DNA from: Semisulcospira habei
Taxonomy: Eukaryota; Mollusca; Gastropoda; Semisulcospiridae
NCBI GenBank assembly: GCA_036245525.1
Contig: BTPG01000008.1
Location: 32,972,231 to 33,036,230, forward strand
Reading direction: 5' to 3'
DNA: 64,000 nt
Shown: positions 50,946 to 61,940 of the stretch, piece by piece
How positions within the stretch are numbered: the first letter of the stretch is position 1
How the letters are laid out: the number at the start of each line of letters is the position of its first letter
Program-made: the position numbers and the translations under genes
The notes under the pieces: generated by a model
What the model saw: only the letters and a program-made list of their open reading frames with translations
Database searches by the model: none
What the model was told of the DNA's origin: nothing

Positions 50946-51765
50946 ATAGAGTTGAACGTTAAACCCTTTAGTAGAGTGCCGTGAAAGAGGCCACTAGAAC
51001 AAGAACAACGTTTATTGTCGAGGGGCCCATTGGGGCCAAAGGACACAGATGGATCGGACTTAACTATCATGTACATTACTTTATATCATTCTTTAAGCTT
51101 CTTCAGTCCACACGGAATTTTGCACATTTCTGTCGGCAGTAAGTCAGTTCATTGGTGTTCACCGCGCGGCGTCTTTGTTCGTGGAGTCCCGTCTGTATTA
51201 TTCCTCCGCCGATGATTTTCGCGTGGTCCGTGGTCCGTGGTTCCGTTCGGTCTTGTAGCGTCTCGACGGTCCGGGGCGTGAAAAAGAAAAGAAGAGAGAG
51301 GATGGCATCCATTGTTTTCTGCCGTGTTTACTCTAAAGTCGAAGAGAATCACTCGCAAAAACATTGACAACTGAGCAGTGTTTAAACCACACTCCATTAA
51401 AGTAGACCTTTTTCGGGCTGGGGAAAATACGTACCTAAAGCAGGTCACAAGTTCATAGTGTCGACAGTAAGATGCACTCTTGTTTTTATATCATTGGATA
51501 TGCTAATTTACATAAACCAATGAAAAAGGAGCATGAAGCGTATTTCCGGTCGCATCTAAAACCGACAACTCGCCGTCTGCTATAAATCAATGCTTGACTG
51601 TGCAAAAAGCCTTATTACTAAACTATCAGTTTTGATCGGAGGACAGGGTTTGTGGCAAAATATCTACCGAGTCTGTTCAGTTCGAGGTTTTAGGCAGATG
51701 GTTGCTTTGATGGTTGAAAACTGCTCTGAAATCACAGTGCTTCGTCGATTTGTGTGCCTGTCGTT
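50946..51765. other. Unassigned stretch between inverted R2 copies
   Basis: CCGTGGTCCGTGG at 51224 is a small direct repeat. No credible gene: the frames here are short and overlap on both strands. Confidence 0.5.
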
Positions 51766-51865
51766 TCTTCCCTTGTATTCTGTATTGAGCTTAGTAGGCC
51801 GCGGTGGCGCAGCGGATTTGCATTAGTCAAAGCTACTATCATCAGGCCCCTATGTAGGCAGGGTC
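51766..51865 (+). repeat. Dispersed repeat R2, plus copy
   Basis: CGTTTCTTCCCTTGTATTCT GTATTGAGCTTAGTAGGC, then CGGTGGCGCAGCGGATTTGC ATTAGTC. About 100 bp, in inverted orientation to 50750-50945. Could be a worn tRNA-derived SINE head. Confidence 0.65.
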
Positions 51866-51976
51866 CCTAAGGCCTGCACACAAGAGCACAGTTGGTAATT
51901 CCGATCAAAGCGGCTTGAGCGCCAGGGTCCTTGGAACCGATGACCTACTCCTCTTCAAGGACACACACGTAATTTC

Positions 51977-52026
51977 GATCAGCAAGAGGCGTAGATCCTC
52001 ATGAGCCCCCCGTCTCTTGCAGATGG
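51977..52026. mobile_element. Family A hairpin, loop deleted
   Basis: GCAAGAGGCGTAGATCCTCA TGAGCCCC joins CGTCTCTTGCAGATGG. Confidence 0.6.
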
Positions 52027-52650
52027 ACGGAATCCGCACATTTGAAGAGGAAGACGGCTTCGTTGGGTTTTTGTCGAGACTGCAACCTCCAGATGTGTCA
52101 CTTCCGGTTGTACAAAAGGTGTCTGACAAGACGTTTGTCCCAGTTTGAAGTTCAAAAAGTCTGCCGGAATGCTGTAAGCTGCAACGATATAGTGATCCGC
52201 TCTGCTGTCGGTTGGACACAGATTGACCTAACAAAAATTGCCATTTTTTCCCGGAACATGTATCCTCCATTGACCCAACAAGACGCGGAAGTTCATCTAG
52301 ATTTGTGCTTCTTGAGATCACAAGGCGCTTTTGAACACACCAGGGAGCAAACTCGGAGTTGATTTTGTCAGCGACCATTAGGCAGAAACCCCAATGGTTT
52401 CTAATCGTCTTAGGACCACAGACGCAAAAAAAAGAAAAGTGTCGTTCAATCAGATGGCAGAGAACCTAGGTCTTTCTGGAACTCGGGCGTCGTGTGGTAA
52501 TGAAGATACGTGGTTCTTGCAAGAAAAAAAAATTGTTCGGCGTATAGTCTTACAGCAAATCAGACGTTTGACTTGTGTCTAGACGGTAGTGGCTGTGCTC
52601 TGTGTGACCACTAAGTTTGACGTTTCCGTTATTCTTTGCGCTTTCGTCCC
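52027..52650. other. Unassigned stretch
   Basis: Overlapping frames on both strands (52042-52362 plus, 51905-52378 minus) show no recognisable domain. Nothing else recognised. Confidence 0.5.
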
Positions 52651-52652
52651 CA

Positions 52653-52716
52653 CAGCCACAGTCTCCCTTTTCGCTACCGCGGAAGCCAGTCGAGGGAGAC
52701 AACCAGTGTGCAGTGT
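52653..52716. repeat. Palindrome family H
   Basis: CACAGTCTCCCTTTTCGCTA CCGCGGAAGCCAGTCGAGGG AGACAACCAGTGTG. Confidence 0.68.
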
Positions 52717-52789
52717 GCTGCACAGCCTAATGTACGTAAAACAATTTCTGGACCCCTTCACTGACTGCCAGTGGTCGCAAAAAAATTTG

Positions 52790-52864
52790 TTAACCCTTGT
52801 GTCTGTCGGTAGTCCTGCAGGAATCATCGCGACAAAAAACCGCTACCGACAGCCAAAGGGTTAA
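52790..52864. mobile_element. Family C MITE, 75 bp, left arm shortened
   Basis: TTAACCCTTGTGTCTGTCGG TAGTCCTGCAGGAATCATCG CGAC ... CCGACAGCCAAAGGGTTAA. Both TTAA ends intact; about 17 bp of the left arm deleted. Confidence 0.88.
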
Positions 52865-53005
52865 TTTAACGCCCCAATCGTCCTATGAACACGGATTCAA
52901 AGTGGCGTCAGCAAAAGACGACCTAGATCTTCATGGGCTCACGACAGAGGATCTGTTTCTTGCAGCTGGATTGTGTTCGCTTTCTCTCGGCAATGAAGGG
53001 GTTAT
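52862..53005 (-). mobile_element. Family A MITE, degenerate, adjoining C
   Basis: ATCGTCCTATGAACACGGAT TCAAAGTGGCGTCAGCAA, a damaged hairpin, then CTCGGCAATGAAGGGGTTA. Starts at the TTAA that ends the family C copy. Confidence 0.68.
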
Positions 53006-53203
53006 TTTTGTGAGGTTTGGTTCGATCCGCATCGACAATACAAGCTCGTGACAAGCGTCTATACTTTTTGGAATAGTTTCGTTCCCGTTGGTGGGCTGTT
53101 TCTGCTGGCCTCGGCTTTTTCATTGTTTGGTCATTACAATAACGTCACTTCGCTGCCGCGACAAAATACCATTGCGATTAGTAAAACCAAACGGAAATAG
53201 CCT

Positions 53204-53430
53204 TTAACTCCTTCAGCCCGACGGCAGTATTTCCCCAATTTTGGAGGCGTCGTCTAATGACTATGCACCAGTTGCAGGAGATGGATCGATCATGATAATT
53301 CCAGGGCAGTGCCAGATTAGCTTGGCGCCAACAGGCGCCAAGCTAATCTGGCACTACCCTTGAATTATCATGGTCGATTATCATGGTCGACCCATCCCCT
53401 GCTGTAGTGCGTCAGGGCTGAATGGGTTAA
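53204..53430 (-). mobile_element. Family B MITE, full length with small duplication
   Basis: TTAACTCCTTCAGCCCGACG to GTCAGGGCTGAATGGGTTAA. ATTATCATGGTCGA occurs twice in a row at the right hairpin base, a 14-bp duplication. Confidence 0.92.
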
Positions 53431-53573
53431 AGAAAATAGCTTCAGCATTCTGTTTTTCCTTAAGTGCTATTCGTCGTAGGCTGGCCCATACTGGAGCTTA
53501 CAGCCGAGAATAATATGATCCAAAATCACAAAGCAGCATACAGACCTATGCTTCCATCCACGTGTAAACCCTT

Positions 53574-53745
53574 AACCCCTTCAGTGCCGAGAAAAAGTGA
53601 TCAATATCCAACTGCAAGAGACATAGATCCTCATGAGCCTCTGCGACTGCGGGGGCTCACGAGGATCTATGCCTCTTGTGGAGACCAACTTGTATCCATT
53701 TTTCTTGGACGGTTTTGGTTTGAATGATCGGAACTGCCAGAACCA
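53574..53745 (+). mobile_element. Family A MITE, right end lost
   Basis: TTAACCCCTTCAGTGCCGAG, hairpin at 53612-53681 and right-arm words TTGTATCCATTTTTCTTGGA CGGTTTTGG; then it runs into unrelated sequence. Confidence 0.82.
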
Positions 53746-53989
53746 AGTATGTCACAACTTACTGTCGTCTGCTAAGTATTTTATGTACTATGGAGCCAAA
53801 ACAATTGGACATATATTTTGGATCTATAGTGTTTCTGGTGATTACAAAAAAAAGGCCTCATTTCTTTTACCCGTCGGCAAATCGTGCATGTACGAGTCAC
53901 GAAGAAAGGGGTCGTCGGAGATAGCGCACGGATAGTGCTTGCATTATTTGTCTCCTGAAAATGCGCCAAAAGCAAGCAAAGTTAGCAGC

Positions 53990-54030
53990 ACATCCCTCGA
54001 ACCGTCACAGTCGATCCATCACCTATAGGC
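53990..54030. mobile_element. Family B right-arm fragment
   Basis: CCCTCGAACCGTCACAGTCG ATCCATCACC. Only the right hairpin arm. Confidence 0.5.
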
Positions 54031-54326
54031 GGATGACTCCGGAAGTGCTAGATTCAAAGATTTGTACCACTTTATTTTTTTCCTGATTTTTCGCAGTCCA
54101 TTTCACTTATCGTATCAGCAATGATGTAAAAGAGATGACGTCAATCTTGCGTGCGTGCGGTACGCCATTTCCGTTTCCTCTGATTAATATTTATGATACG
54201 CTTGAGTACTGCGCTTGCTCACAGACGGAATCGGAAGTCATTGCAAGTCAGAAAGCAGTAAACCGTCACAGTCTCAGCCCAGCAGATCTCCTCAATGTGC
54301 GAAATGTTTCAGTGACGATCTGAACT

Positions 54327-54394
54327 AGCAAGAAGCATAGATTCTCATGAGCCCCTGCTCTGCAGGGGCTCATGAGAATCTATGCTTTTTGCAG
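54327..54394. mobile_element. Family A hairpin core (GATTCTCATGAG subtype), perfect
   Basis: GCAAGAAGCATAGATTCTCA TGAGCCCCTGCTCTGCAGGG GCTCATGAGAATCTATGCTT TTTGC. A stem of about 30 nt without mismatch in its middle, no TTAA arms. Confidence 0.82.
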
Positions 54395-55360
54395 ATCTGA
54401 ATGAGACAGAAAAAAACTGTGAAATTCATTCCCTCTTGGGAAATAGTCTTGAGACTGAGAAAACTGTTTGCCGGAGCACATCTCATTGGTCTAGACATAT
54501 TTCCTTTATTGTTTCCTGTGAGTTTTTCTAACTACCATTTCATTTCGTAGTTTTGTCCTCGGGTACTCGAGGGAGTACTAGTGGCAAAATGTATTCAGCG
54601 AGGGAACAACTGGTTACCATTATTGTTAGCCACCGGGTAGTGCCTAATTAGGTTGGCCTGACGTATTTCCTTTCATCGCTTTCACGGCGTTATCTAAAGA
54701 AAGTCAGTAACACATTGGCAGTAGTGTTGTTTGTTTGTTTGTTTGTTTGTTTTTGGGTGGTGTTTTTTAGTAATAGTAAAGTAATTAAGTAAGAAGTAAG
54801 TAAATGAATAAATAAATAAATAAATATAGGAAAATCTGTATTCCGAAAATATTGATTTTTTTATATATATAAAGAAATGATTAAAGGAAGAAATAATAAA
54901 GAAATTTCATTATTCATTATCTCCAATTTAACGTCCCACTGGCACTATACAGTGATCGGGGACTATAATAATAAAGAAAAAAAATGAAGTTAAAAAAAAT
55001 AAAAGCTAATAGTCCGAAATACCGAAGTGATGATTTTGTGTCTTCTTTTTTATAACTGAATAAATAAATAATTTTAAAAAGGTAAGAAATAAAGGCGAGC
55101 GGTCCGAAATACCGAAGCGTAAATGTTTATTATTTTCTTTTTTAATGAATAAATAAAGAAGTAAAGAAATACAAAATAATAATAAAGAAATAAAGAAAAC
55201 ACCTGGCTCAGTGTCCATCCAGGCACAAGCTTTTGGTTACTGCCCTTGAGTTCTTATTGTCAAACCCTCTTCCTCGGTTTGCGCCGGGTGAAACTAGGGA
55301 CTGATTATCAGACACAAAACAGACGCCGGCACGTCCAAACCTATGTATCAATTCTTTGAG
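54395..55360. other. A/T-rich stretch with degenerate repeats
   Basis: (GTTT)n at 54730-54750, AAATAAATAAAT at 54805. GTCCGAAATACCGAAG occurs at 55012 and 55099, each followed by a T-rich then AATAAATAAA segment, so a diverged tandem repeat of about 87 bp lies at 54825-55200. No gene. Confidence 0.6.
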
Positions 55361-55365
55361 GTAAC

Positions 55366-55452
55366 TATTGGCCAACTTCGTCTTCAATCATTCAGGACAG
55401 AAATATTCTGTCTGTCCCCCTGAAGATTGATTGGAGACGAAATTGGACAATA
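55366..55452. repeat. Imperfect hairpin
   Basis: CCAACTTCGTCTTCAATCAT TCAGG pairs with CCTGAAGATTGATTGGAGAC GAAATTGG around GACAGAAATATTCTGTCTGT CC. One copy. Confidence 0.65.
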
Positions 55453-55593
55453 ATGGTGGCACAGGTCAGCAGCCTCAGTATGTCGCGGTACCTGTGAGCC
55501 ATAGTCAGACTGCGCTTTTAACGTTTACTGTATGATTCATTGATTGTGATGCTAAACTTACATCTAGGCTTATGAAGAAACACACAAAGTAAG

Positions 55594-55688
55594 CAAAATG
55601 TCCTCTGGCCGCCTCCAGCCTTAGTTGGCCCGCGCACTGTCGTGCGCGGGCCAACTAAGGCTGGAGGCGGCCAAAGGACTTTTTGTCT
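55594..55688. repeat. Palindrome family I, near perfect, 95 bp
   Basis: CAAAATGTCCTCTGGCCGCC TCCAGCCTTAGTTGGCCCGC GCACTGTCGTGCGCGGGCCA ... GGAGGCGGCCAAAGGACTTT TTG. Arms of about 40 nt nearly perfect. Best copy of the family. Confidence 0.88.
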
Positions 55689-55982
55689 CACTGGAAATCT
55701 ACTCAATAGCCACATAATATGACCGCGTTGTGTCCAAAGTCGCGATATTCTGATGCGTAGTAATATTGAGGCTGACCTGTATACATTCTTTCTCGCCGTT
55801 TTTCTCTGGTTATAGCTCAGGACCCTGGATAATTGGGTCAGTAGCCCTTCGCCCCTGTCCAAGCACATCAAAGTGATTTGGATCCATCGTCCGATCATCT
55901 TCTGCCAATATTTGCTTTGTGTTGCACGCTAGACGTCTCCCTTGAGGGTTTTCACAGTCCCTCAGTCAGCCGCCCTTTTCGT

Positions 55983-56056
55983 GTGCAAAAGGCATAGATT
56001 CACATGAGCCCGTGCGGCTAAAGCCCCACGGGCTCATGCGAATCTGTGCCTCATTC
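55983..56056. mobile_element. Family A hairpin core (subtype)
   Basis: GCAAAAGGCATAGATTCACA TGAGCCCGTGCGGCTAAAGC CCCACGGGCTCATGCGAATC TGTGCCTC. Confidence 0.75.
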
Positions 56057-56120
56057 TGGTAGAGGCACCCGTGTTCATCTTCGTCAGTGTCTAAAGATTG
56101 TGCAACCCATCTTCTGGATA

Positions 56121-56203
56121 CTGTCGAGTCCAATAGGCATAGATTCTCATGAGCCCCTGCGGCTGATGCTGCAGGGACTTATGAAAATCTATGCCTCTTG
56201 TTG
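56121..56203. mobile_element. Family A hairpin core (subtype)
   Basis: CCAATAGGCATAGATTCTCA TGAGCCCCTGCGGCTGATGC TGCAGGGACTTATGAAAATC TATGCCTCTTG. Confidence 0.75.
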
Positions 56204-56429
56204 GTACTACACCCCTTGTACATCTTCATGAGGTGGAAGGCGTCAGGGCGTAAAGGCGATCAATGTATAATATTGTTCAGTGGGACGTCAGGTCCCGCAA
56301 GCCGATGGTATGCCCGTTTCGTTTATTTTGATGTCGAGATGATTACTGCCCTGATGAGTTCCAAATACTGACCGAAAGTGACGCGAGTTTCTCACGAGAT
56401 CATCGTTTATCTGTAACTATACATATCAG

Positions 56430-57868
56430 AATGGTCCACCTCCACCTCGCCGACAACAACCTCCTCAGTCCCTTCCAGTCTGCCTATTGCAAACATCACA
56501 GCACTGAAACAGCCCTTCTACATATCCTAAACGACCTGCTTCTATCCACCGACATCTCCCTTCTTACGCTACTCGATCTCTCTGCCGCCTTCGACACCAT
56601 AGACCACTCTATCCTCCTCCACCGCCTTCACCACTCCTTTGGCATCACTGACTCTGCTCACTCCTGGTTTTTCTCCTACCTCTCCGACAGACCGTCACCA
56701 TCGACGGCGTCGCCTCCAACCCAGTCAGGCTCTCCTGCGGCGTTCCACAGGGGTCCGTCCTGGACCCGGTACTTTTCACACTCTACACCTCTCCCCTGTC
56801 CAACATCATCCAGTCTCACCACATACACCACCACCTCTACGCTGACGACTCACAACTACTAGACAAAGACAAACTCGACAACACTCAGTCACTACTGACT
56901 CGCACGGCTGACTGCTACGAAGACGTGAAAAACTGGATGACAGCAAACAAGCTCAAACTGAACGACGACAAAACGGAAGCCATGCTGGTAGGCACTCGCC
57001 AGAAACTTTCCCAGCTCCCTCCTTCTCTCCACCTTCAACTCGACAGCATCCCCATCTCCCTCTCCGACTCGGTCAAGAACCTCAGCGTTATCCTCAATTC
57101 CTCTCTTTCCATGACCAGCTTTGTTTCTGCCACGGCCCAGGCATGCTACTTCCACCTCCGCCGCATCGGTCAGATCAGAAAATACCTCACTACCGAAGCT
57201 GCCACCAAACTTGCTGTCTCTCTCATCCTATCTCGCATTGACTACTGCAACTCTCTCCTTTCCGGCCTCCCTCACTCCACCACTTTCACTCTCCAGCGCG
57301 TCCAGAACAATGCTGCCCGCCTCGTCCTCAGAAAGAAAAAATCCGACCACATCACTCCCCTGCTCAAGCTCCTTCACTGGCTCCCCATCCCCCAACGCAT
57401 CCAATACAAGATTCTGTCTCTCTGCTACAAATCCCTGAACAACTACGCTCCTACCTATCTCTCCAACTTACTTCACCACTACACTCCTTCCCGCTCCCTC
57501 CGCTCCGCCTCCGACCCTCTCCGCCTCCTCATCCCCCTCACCAAACTCAGCACTTTCGGGCCCCGTTCCTTCTCCGTCTACGGTCCATCCACCTGGAACA
57601 CTCTCCCAGTCTCTCTCCGTCAGAAACACTCTCTCTCCTCCTTCCAGTCCGCCCTCAAAACTCACCTCTTTCAACAGTTCTAGCACTATATCACCACACT
57701 CCCCATCCCAAGCTGACCGTCGTAATGTTTTTTCACTATTTGTGGTAGGTGAGTCACTGTCTAAAGCGTGCGCATGCGTGTGCGAGTTGTGAGTGCGCGC
57801 TTAGAGCTATAATTATTATAAGATAAGCGCATTATAAATACCGTAATTATTAATTATTATTATTATTG
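56430..57868 (+). mobile_element. CR1/L2-like LINE, 5' truncated
   Basis: Begins abruptly inside the reverse transcriptase and keeps the rest of the ORF plus a 180-bp 3' UTR with TAAGATAAGCGCATTATAAA TACC and an (ATT)n tail at 57836-57868. Codon use is C-rich at third positions, unlike the LINE at 36815, so it is a different family. Confidence 0.85.
56431..57686 (+). pseudogene. LINE reverse transcriptase, C-terminal two thirds, one frameshift
   Basis: Opens with NNLLSPFQSAYCKHHSTETA LLHILNDLL and LLTLLDLSAAFDTIDHSILL HRL, the palm blocks with the first catalytic Asp. A one-base loss near 56690 moves it to the frame that reads SCGVPQGSVLDPVLF, LYADDSQLL (catalytic ADD near 56840), MTANKLKLNDDKTEAMLVGT, LSRIDYCNSLLSGLP and AARLVLRKKKSDHITPLLKL LHWLP. 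It ends at a TAG at 57684 after FQSALKTHLFQQF. This order is characteristic of CR1/L2-clade enzymes. No endonuclease. Confidence 0.9.
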
Positions 57869-58073
57869 TTTTCGTCAGCATTTTTTTAGTCGCAAAGACT
57901 GACTCACGACATTCCAGGCCTCTTCTTGCAAATGAACGAGGATGATGCCTGACTGCCTGACGGGATCGCCCAGATGCTGCAAAATGTTCCGACGGAATAA
58001 AGCTCCATAACTTCCGTTCCCTCATTTGATACGTGGCACAGACAGACAGATACGCGGCGGATGAAGTTAGCAT

Positions 58074-58293
58074 TGACCCCTTCCCTGCCAACGGACGTAC
58101 ATTTTATTTCCGCTGAAATCTATGTTCACTGAACGACCAAAAGCCACAACTGTCCAAAGAACGAAGACGCAAAGTGTTTTCAGCAAGAGGCATAGATCCT
58201 CATGATCCCCGCAGTCGCGGGGGCTCATGAGGATCTCTGCCTCTTGCAGTCCCAAGATTGCGTTCATTTTTTTTTTCGGCGTTGAAAGGGTTA
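58074..58293 (-). mobile_element. Family A MITE, near full length
   Basis: TTGACCCCTTCCCTGCCAAC at left (TTAA mutated), GGCGTTGAAAGGGTTA at right. Hairpin at 58182-58250 good apart from ATGATCCCC. Confidence 0.85.
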
Positions 58294-58458
58294 CAGACGT
58301 GCGACGGGTAACATGCGGTCGATGTTAGAATTTGAGACGCAACACAAACGAATTAGCCCGACTCGTCAGTGTTTAAAATCACCCTCGAGACACGTCAAAA
58401 GACGTCGAAATCATGGTCGATCCATCCAAAACGCAGCCGACGCTACAAGTGACAGACC

Positions 58459-58553
58459 CAAAGGGGCACGTGGCCGACATCGGCCACAGTTTACTCTGCA
58501 CAACTGTGCGCGGGCTAACTCCGGCCGATGTCGGCCCGATGACCTTTTGCATA
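58459..58553. repeat. Palindrome family I
   Basis: CAAAGGGGCACGTGGCCGAC ATCGGCC ... GCACAACTGTGCGCGGGCTA ACTCCGGCCGATGTCGGCCC GATGACCTTTTGC. The right arm is complete, the left shortened. A fragment (CCCGACGTCGTGGGCCCGCG) follows at 58722. Confidence 0.75.
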
Positions 58554-58760
58554 GGCGTGTGACGCTACCCAGATCATTTTCGGTCGTCTCTGTGGAATTG
58601 GGTGCCGTCGATGCCAACATCTCTCAATCGATGTCCATCCTTTTACGAGATCAGTCATAATATTCCTGTAAATGGAAAAGTCGGCCCTAGTGAGCAAACG
58701 ATCTTCGAACCCGACGTCGTGGGCCCGCGAACACGCGGCCAACTGATGCCGAATACGGTT

Positions 58761-59160
58761 GAAAGCTTTGTTGTTGTTGTTGCTCACTGGGCTTAACAAT
58801 GGGTTGCTTTTTTCACAAATTTTTATCAGTAAATCTTTATCGAAAAGTTTGGACTTTCGATGAAACTTTAGGAGACGTCTGAAAAGACTGTTTGTCAGTT
58901 CCATAAAAACTGTTTTCTAAAATGTGAGTAGCCACTTTCTTTGCAAGGAGTAAATTGCCTTAAAGGGACAGTCCTGGCCTTTTTTAATGCTTCAGTTTGC
59001 AAAAAGGTTTTACTGGGATTCCGTATACACACCCACTTAGACAATGACCACCCTATTGTCCCACCAAATGCTTTCTTTCGTCCGTTCAAAGCGAAAAGAG
59101 GCCACCGGAATCTTGTGACTGGACCAAGTCAAAAGATTGCTTCTGATAGGCGATGGTAGC
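58761..59160. other. Possible promoter-proximal or transposon 5' region
   Basis: TTAAAGGGACAGTCCTGGCC at 58959 and ordinary sequence. No repeat family from elsewhere in the window. Confidence 0.4.
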
Positions 59161-59224
59161 TGACGTCATAACTATTCTATACGACCTTAGGTCATCTGCA
59201 TAATTATAACCAATCAGAGACAAG
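59161..59224 (+). promoter_or_regulatory. Candidate upstream elements (TGACGTCA, CCAAT)
   Basis: TGACGTCA, a consensus CRE, at 59161-59168 and ACCAATCAG at 59209-59217, just before the ATG at 59225. Motifs of this length can occur by chance; support comes only from their position. Confidence 0.35.
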
Positions 59225-59388
59225 ATGGCGGATGAACCAGCGAAGAAAAAAAGAATGTCAGTCGACTCGCGCCGGCCGACAATGACAGACTCCGAATTGA
59301 AGAGAAGAAAGAGAAAGAGAGACAAGATACCCCTAAGTAGAATTGACATCGGACATCCGGAATTTGTCGCTTTCTTGCTATGTCATCA
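59225..59388 (+). CDS. Candidate first coding exon of an unrecognised gene
   Basis: ATG in a good context (CAAGATGGCG) opens 55 codons: MADEPAKKKRMSVDSRRP, a strongly basic stretch (SELKRRKRKRDK) that could serve as a nuclear localisation signal, then SRIDIGHPEFVAFLLCHQ. The frame stops at a TAA at 59390-59392 that overlaps CAGTAAGTAA; a splice donor at CA/GTAAGT would avoid this stop. CRE and CCAAT motifs lie just upstream. Short basic N-termini followed by an R-x-x-IG segment occur in multi-copy invertebrate proteins, some from DNA transposons, so this may be either a host exon or a transposon exon. No downstream exon was identified; the 62-codon frame at 59548-59736 shows no family. Confidence 0.35.
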
Positions 59389-59392
59389 GTAA

Positions 59393-60283
59393 GTAATCCG
59401 GCTACGGTTTTTGTCGATCTTCCCATAGTTCTTAGAGCGCTAGTGATTTTCAGAATTCATGATCTTCAGTAGAATTTATCTCTTACTGATTTTGCAAGAT
59501 TTTAAACCTGTTTTATCATAAAGTTACGAGCTAGTTCATCAGATTTTATGCTGCAAGGATCTGAAAACTACGGTGTGTGTCAAAATTGCGGCACTGCCGA
59601 CATCGCTGTTCGTGACACGTTTTTGTCTGTGCGGGCTCTCATTCGCTCGATTCACAGAGGTAGTGTTTCTGCTGCGATGGTGGGTGCATTTGTCGTTTCC
59701 AGAGATGCTTTCAGTTACGTAGACTTCGATGTGTGAGATGTGAAATTGCAATGCAGAAAGTGGGTATAAATACCACTGTTCTGTTTCGTGACGCTGGCTC
59801 AGTCGCGGCTTGGCGCGGAGACCGAGTCGAACAAGCCACGCTCCCAGCACGATCGTTACTCAGGGTAGCAGGTCAAGCGGAACCCGCATTGATTTTGACA
59901 GCATAGCGAGTATGGAAGGTTTATTTTACATTCTCGTGGAGAATTATGTCAAAGGGATGCCGGAGAACATCAGTACATGTTTACACTGACACGTGTGTAC
60001 CCACACCGATGACCTCGTCTGCAGTATTGACCGGGTTCTGCCTTGTGACGTAGGCTAGTAAATATGCACAAATTCAAAACGAGGCCGATGCAGACGATAA
60101 TTTGCGCTCTCGGGTACAAAAACAACACACCCACTAAAAGATGAATTTCGACATTTGTCATTGTATTTACACCATAAAGCTCTAAGTTAGTACACAAAGG
60201 ACCCATACATAATACTGTCAGCAGTATCTGTTGCAGACAGTTTTCTGACTGTGTTGAGATGCTTGATCCTGGGGAGAATAATT
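59393..60283. other. Unassigned stretch (possible intron)
   Basis: No repeat family or further convincing exon. Frames on both strands are short and uncharacterised. Confidence 0.45.
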
Positions 60284-60497
60284 TTAACTCGTTCTGCCCG
60301 CGACACACCACAGCAAGGTGTGGCTCGACCATGATAATTCGAGGGTGGTGGCAGAATAGCTTGGCGTCTATCGGCGCCAAGTTATTCTGCCACTACCCTT
60401 GAACTATCATGGTCAATCTGTCTTCTGAATTGTAATGCAGTCCTCAGAGGATAACTCCAAAATGTGGGTATTTCGTACCTCGGGCACAATGAGTTAA
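60284..60497 (+). mobile_element. Family B MITE, full length, 214 bp
   Basis: TTAACTCGTTCTGCCCGCGA to CGGGCACAATGAGTTAA, both TTAA ends intact. Hairpin around AGCTTGGCGTCTATCGGCGC with a few mismatches. Confidence 0.92.
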
Positions 60498-60549
60498 AAG
60501 ACAGATGCTCTCTCAAGAGAAGTCCTGATGGGCAAAAGGTGTCATTAAT

Positions 60550-60765
60550 TTAACCCCTTGACTGCCCAGAAAAAAATGGACACCACCCAACTGCAAGAGG
60601 TATAGATCCTCATGAGCCCCCGCATTTGCGGGGGCTCATGTGGATCTATGACTCCTGCTGAGATCAACTACTATGCTTGTTCCTCGGACGGTTGTGACTG
60701 TTGGTCGCTGAATGGACAAAGATTTCAGAAAGTAGATGTACGTCCAGTGCCAGGGAAGGGGTTAA
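60550..60765 (+). mobile_element. Family A MITE, full length, 216 bp
   Basis: TTAACCCCTTGACTGCCCAG to CCAGTGCCAGGGAAGGGGTT AA. Hairpin at 60594-60659 good, with two mismatches on the right arm. Confidence 0.92.
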
Positions 60766-61329
60766 AGACCGTCATGTTGTGGGCTACAACCACCGGAATG
60801 ATGGTCTCTAGTGACAGGTGAGCCCTCATAATGGTGACTGACCGCTCAAAACTGACAGGCTCTGCGGTATGACGTGCGTGCTTCTCTTCCAAAATAGCAA
60901 AGTGACACGACCTTGTTCATTATCAGAAAAAAGATAAGATAGTTTGTTTTCATCCCTATGTCACACGACCAGTCACTTTAGCGCAAACCGTACCATGTGA
61001 CCGTGATACAAAAACCCTTGTAGCGACAAATGGCCGACTTCTTGTAGCCCTCTTTGTGACGCGTCATGGATGCGAGTTTTGTTATATCAAAGATCACCAA
61101 AACGTTCTAAAGTACAAAGTTACTTAGTGTTGTTCGAAACAACAGGCGCAATACTGGAGACGGCAACGTCATGAAAGATTTTTTTAATTACGTCTTATGT
61201 CTATTATGTGTAAATGTATATTCCTTTGTCGTCAGTCATGTCTGGCGTGAGACAGGTCGGAAGATTTCTTCTTGATTTCTTTTACGCGGAAAACATTTGA
61301 GGAATGAAAACAAAAAAAAAACGTTATTG
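60766..61329. other. Unassigned stretch
   Basis: Ordinary A/T-leaning sequence. No repeat or gene recognised. Confidence 0.5.
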
Positions 61330-61468
61330 GTAGCAGGGGGTTCCTGCACGGACCCTTATAGGCCTTCGAGAGGTCAAGGGAACCATTTTACCCCTCAAGC
61401 CTTCGGGGTGCAATGGTTCCTTTGGCCTCCCTCAGGCCTGCAAGGGTCCGTGTAGCAAACCCCTGCTA
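61330..61468. repeat. Imperfect palindrome K, about 139 bp
   Basis: GTAGCAGGGGGTTCCTGCAC GGACCCTTATAGGCC at left pairs with GGCCTGCAAGGGTCCGTGTA GCAAACCCCTGCTA at right. The inner arms GGAACCATT / AATGGTTCC flank CCCCTCAAGCCTTCGGGG. One copy; ends TAGCA/TGCTA. Confidence 0.8.
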
Positions 61469-61728
61469 GAAATAACTTTTATTATTGCCATGTTTCCATT
61501 TTTTTTTAATATTTAAAAAAAAATTTAAAAAATAAAATCATTAGAATGTGACTTGATGTCAGTTACTAAAGGCTAAAATAATATCGCACCAATTATCACA
61601 CACAACTAATAATCACAGCATGCATAATAACATCTGTTACCACAGCAACCATCACAATATGAACGAGTTATTCTGGCGAGGCAAACGAAGATAATATGGT
61701 AATAAACTTGATTAACAACAATCTTTAA

Positions 61729-61940
<212 letters not shown>

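Noticed and set aside
51766..51865. tRNA gene
   Set aside because: Only an A-box-like word is present; no cloverleaf, no B box and no terminator T run at the right distance.
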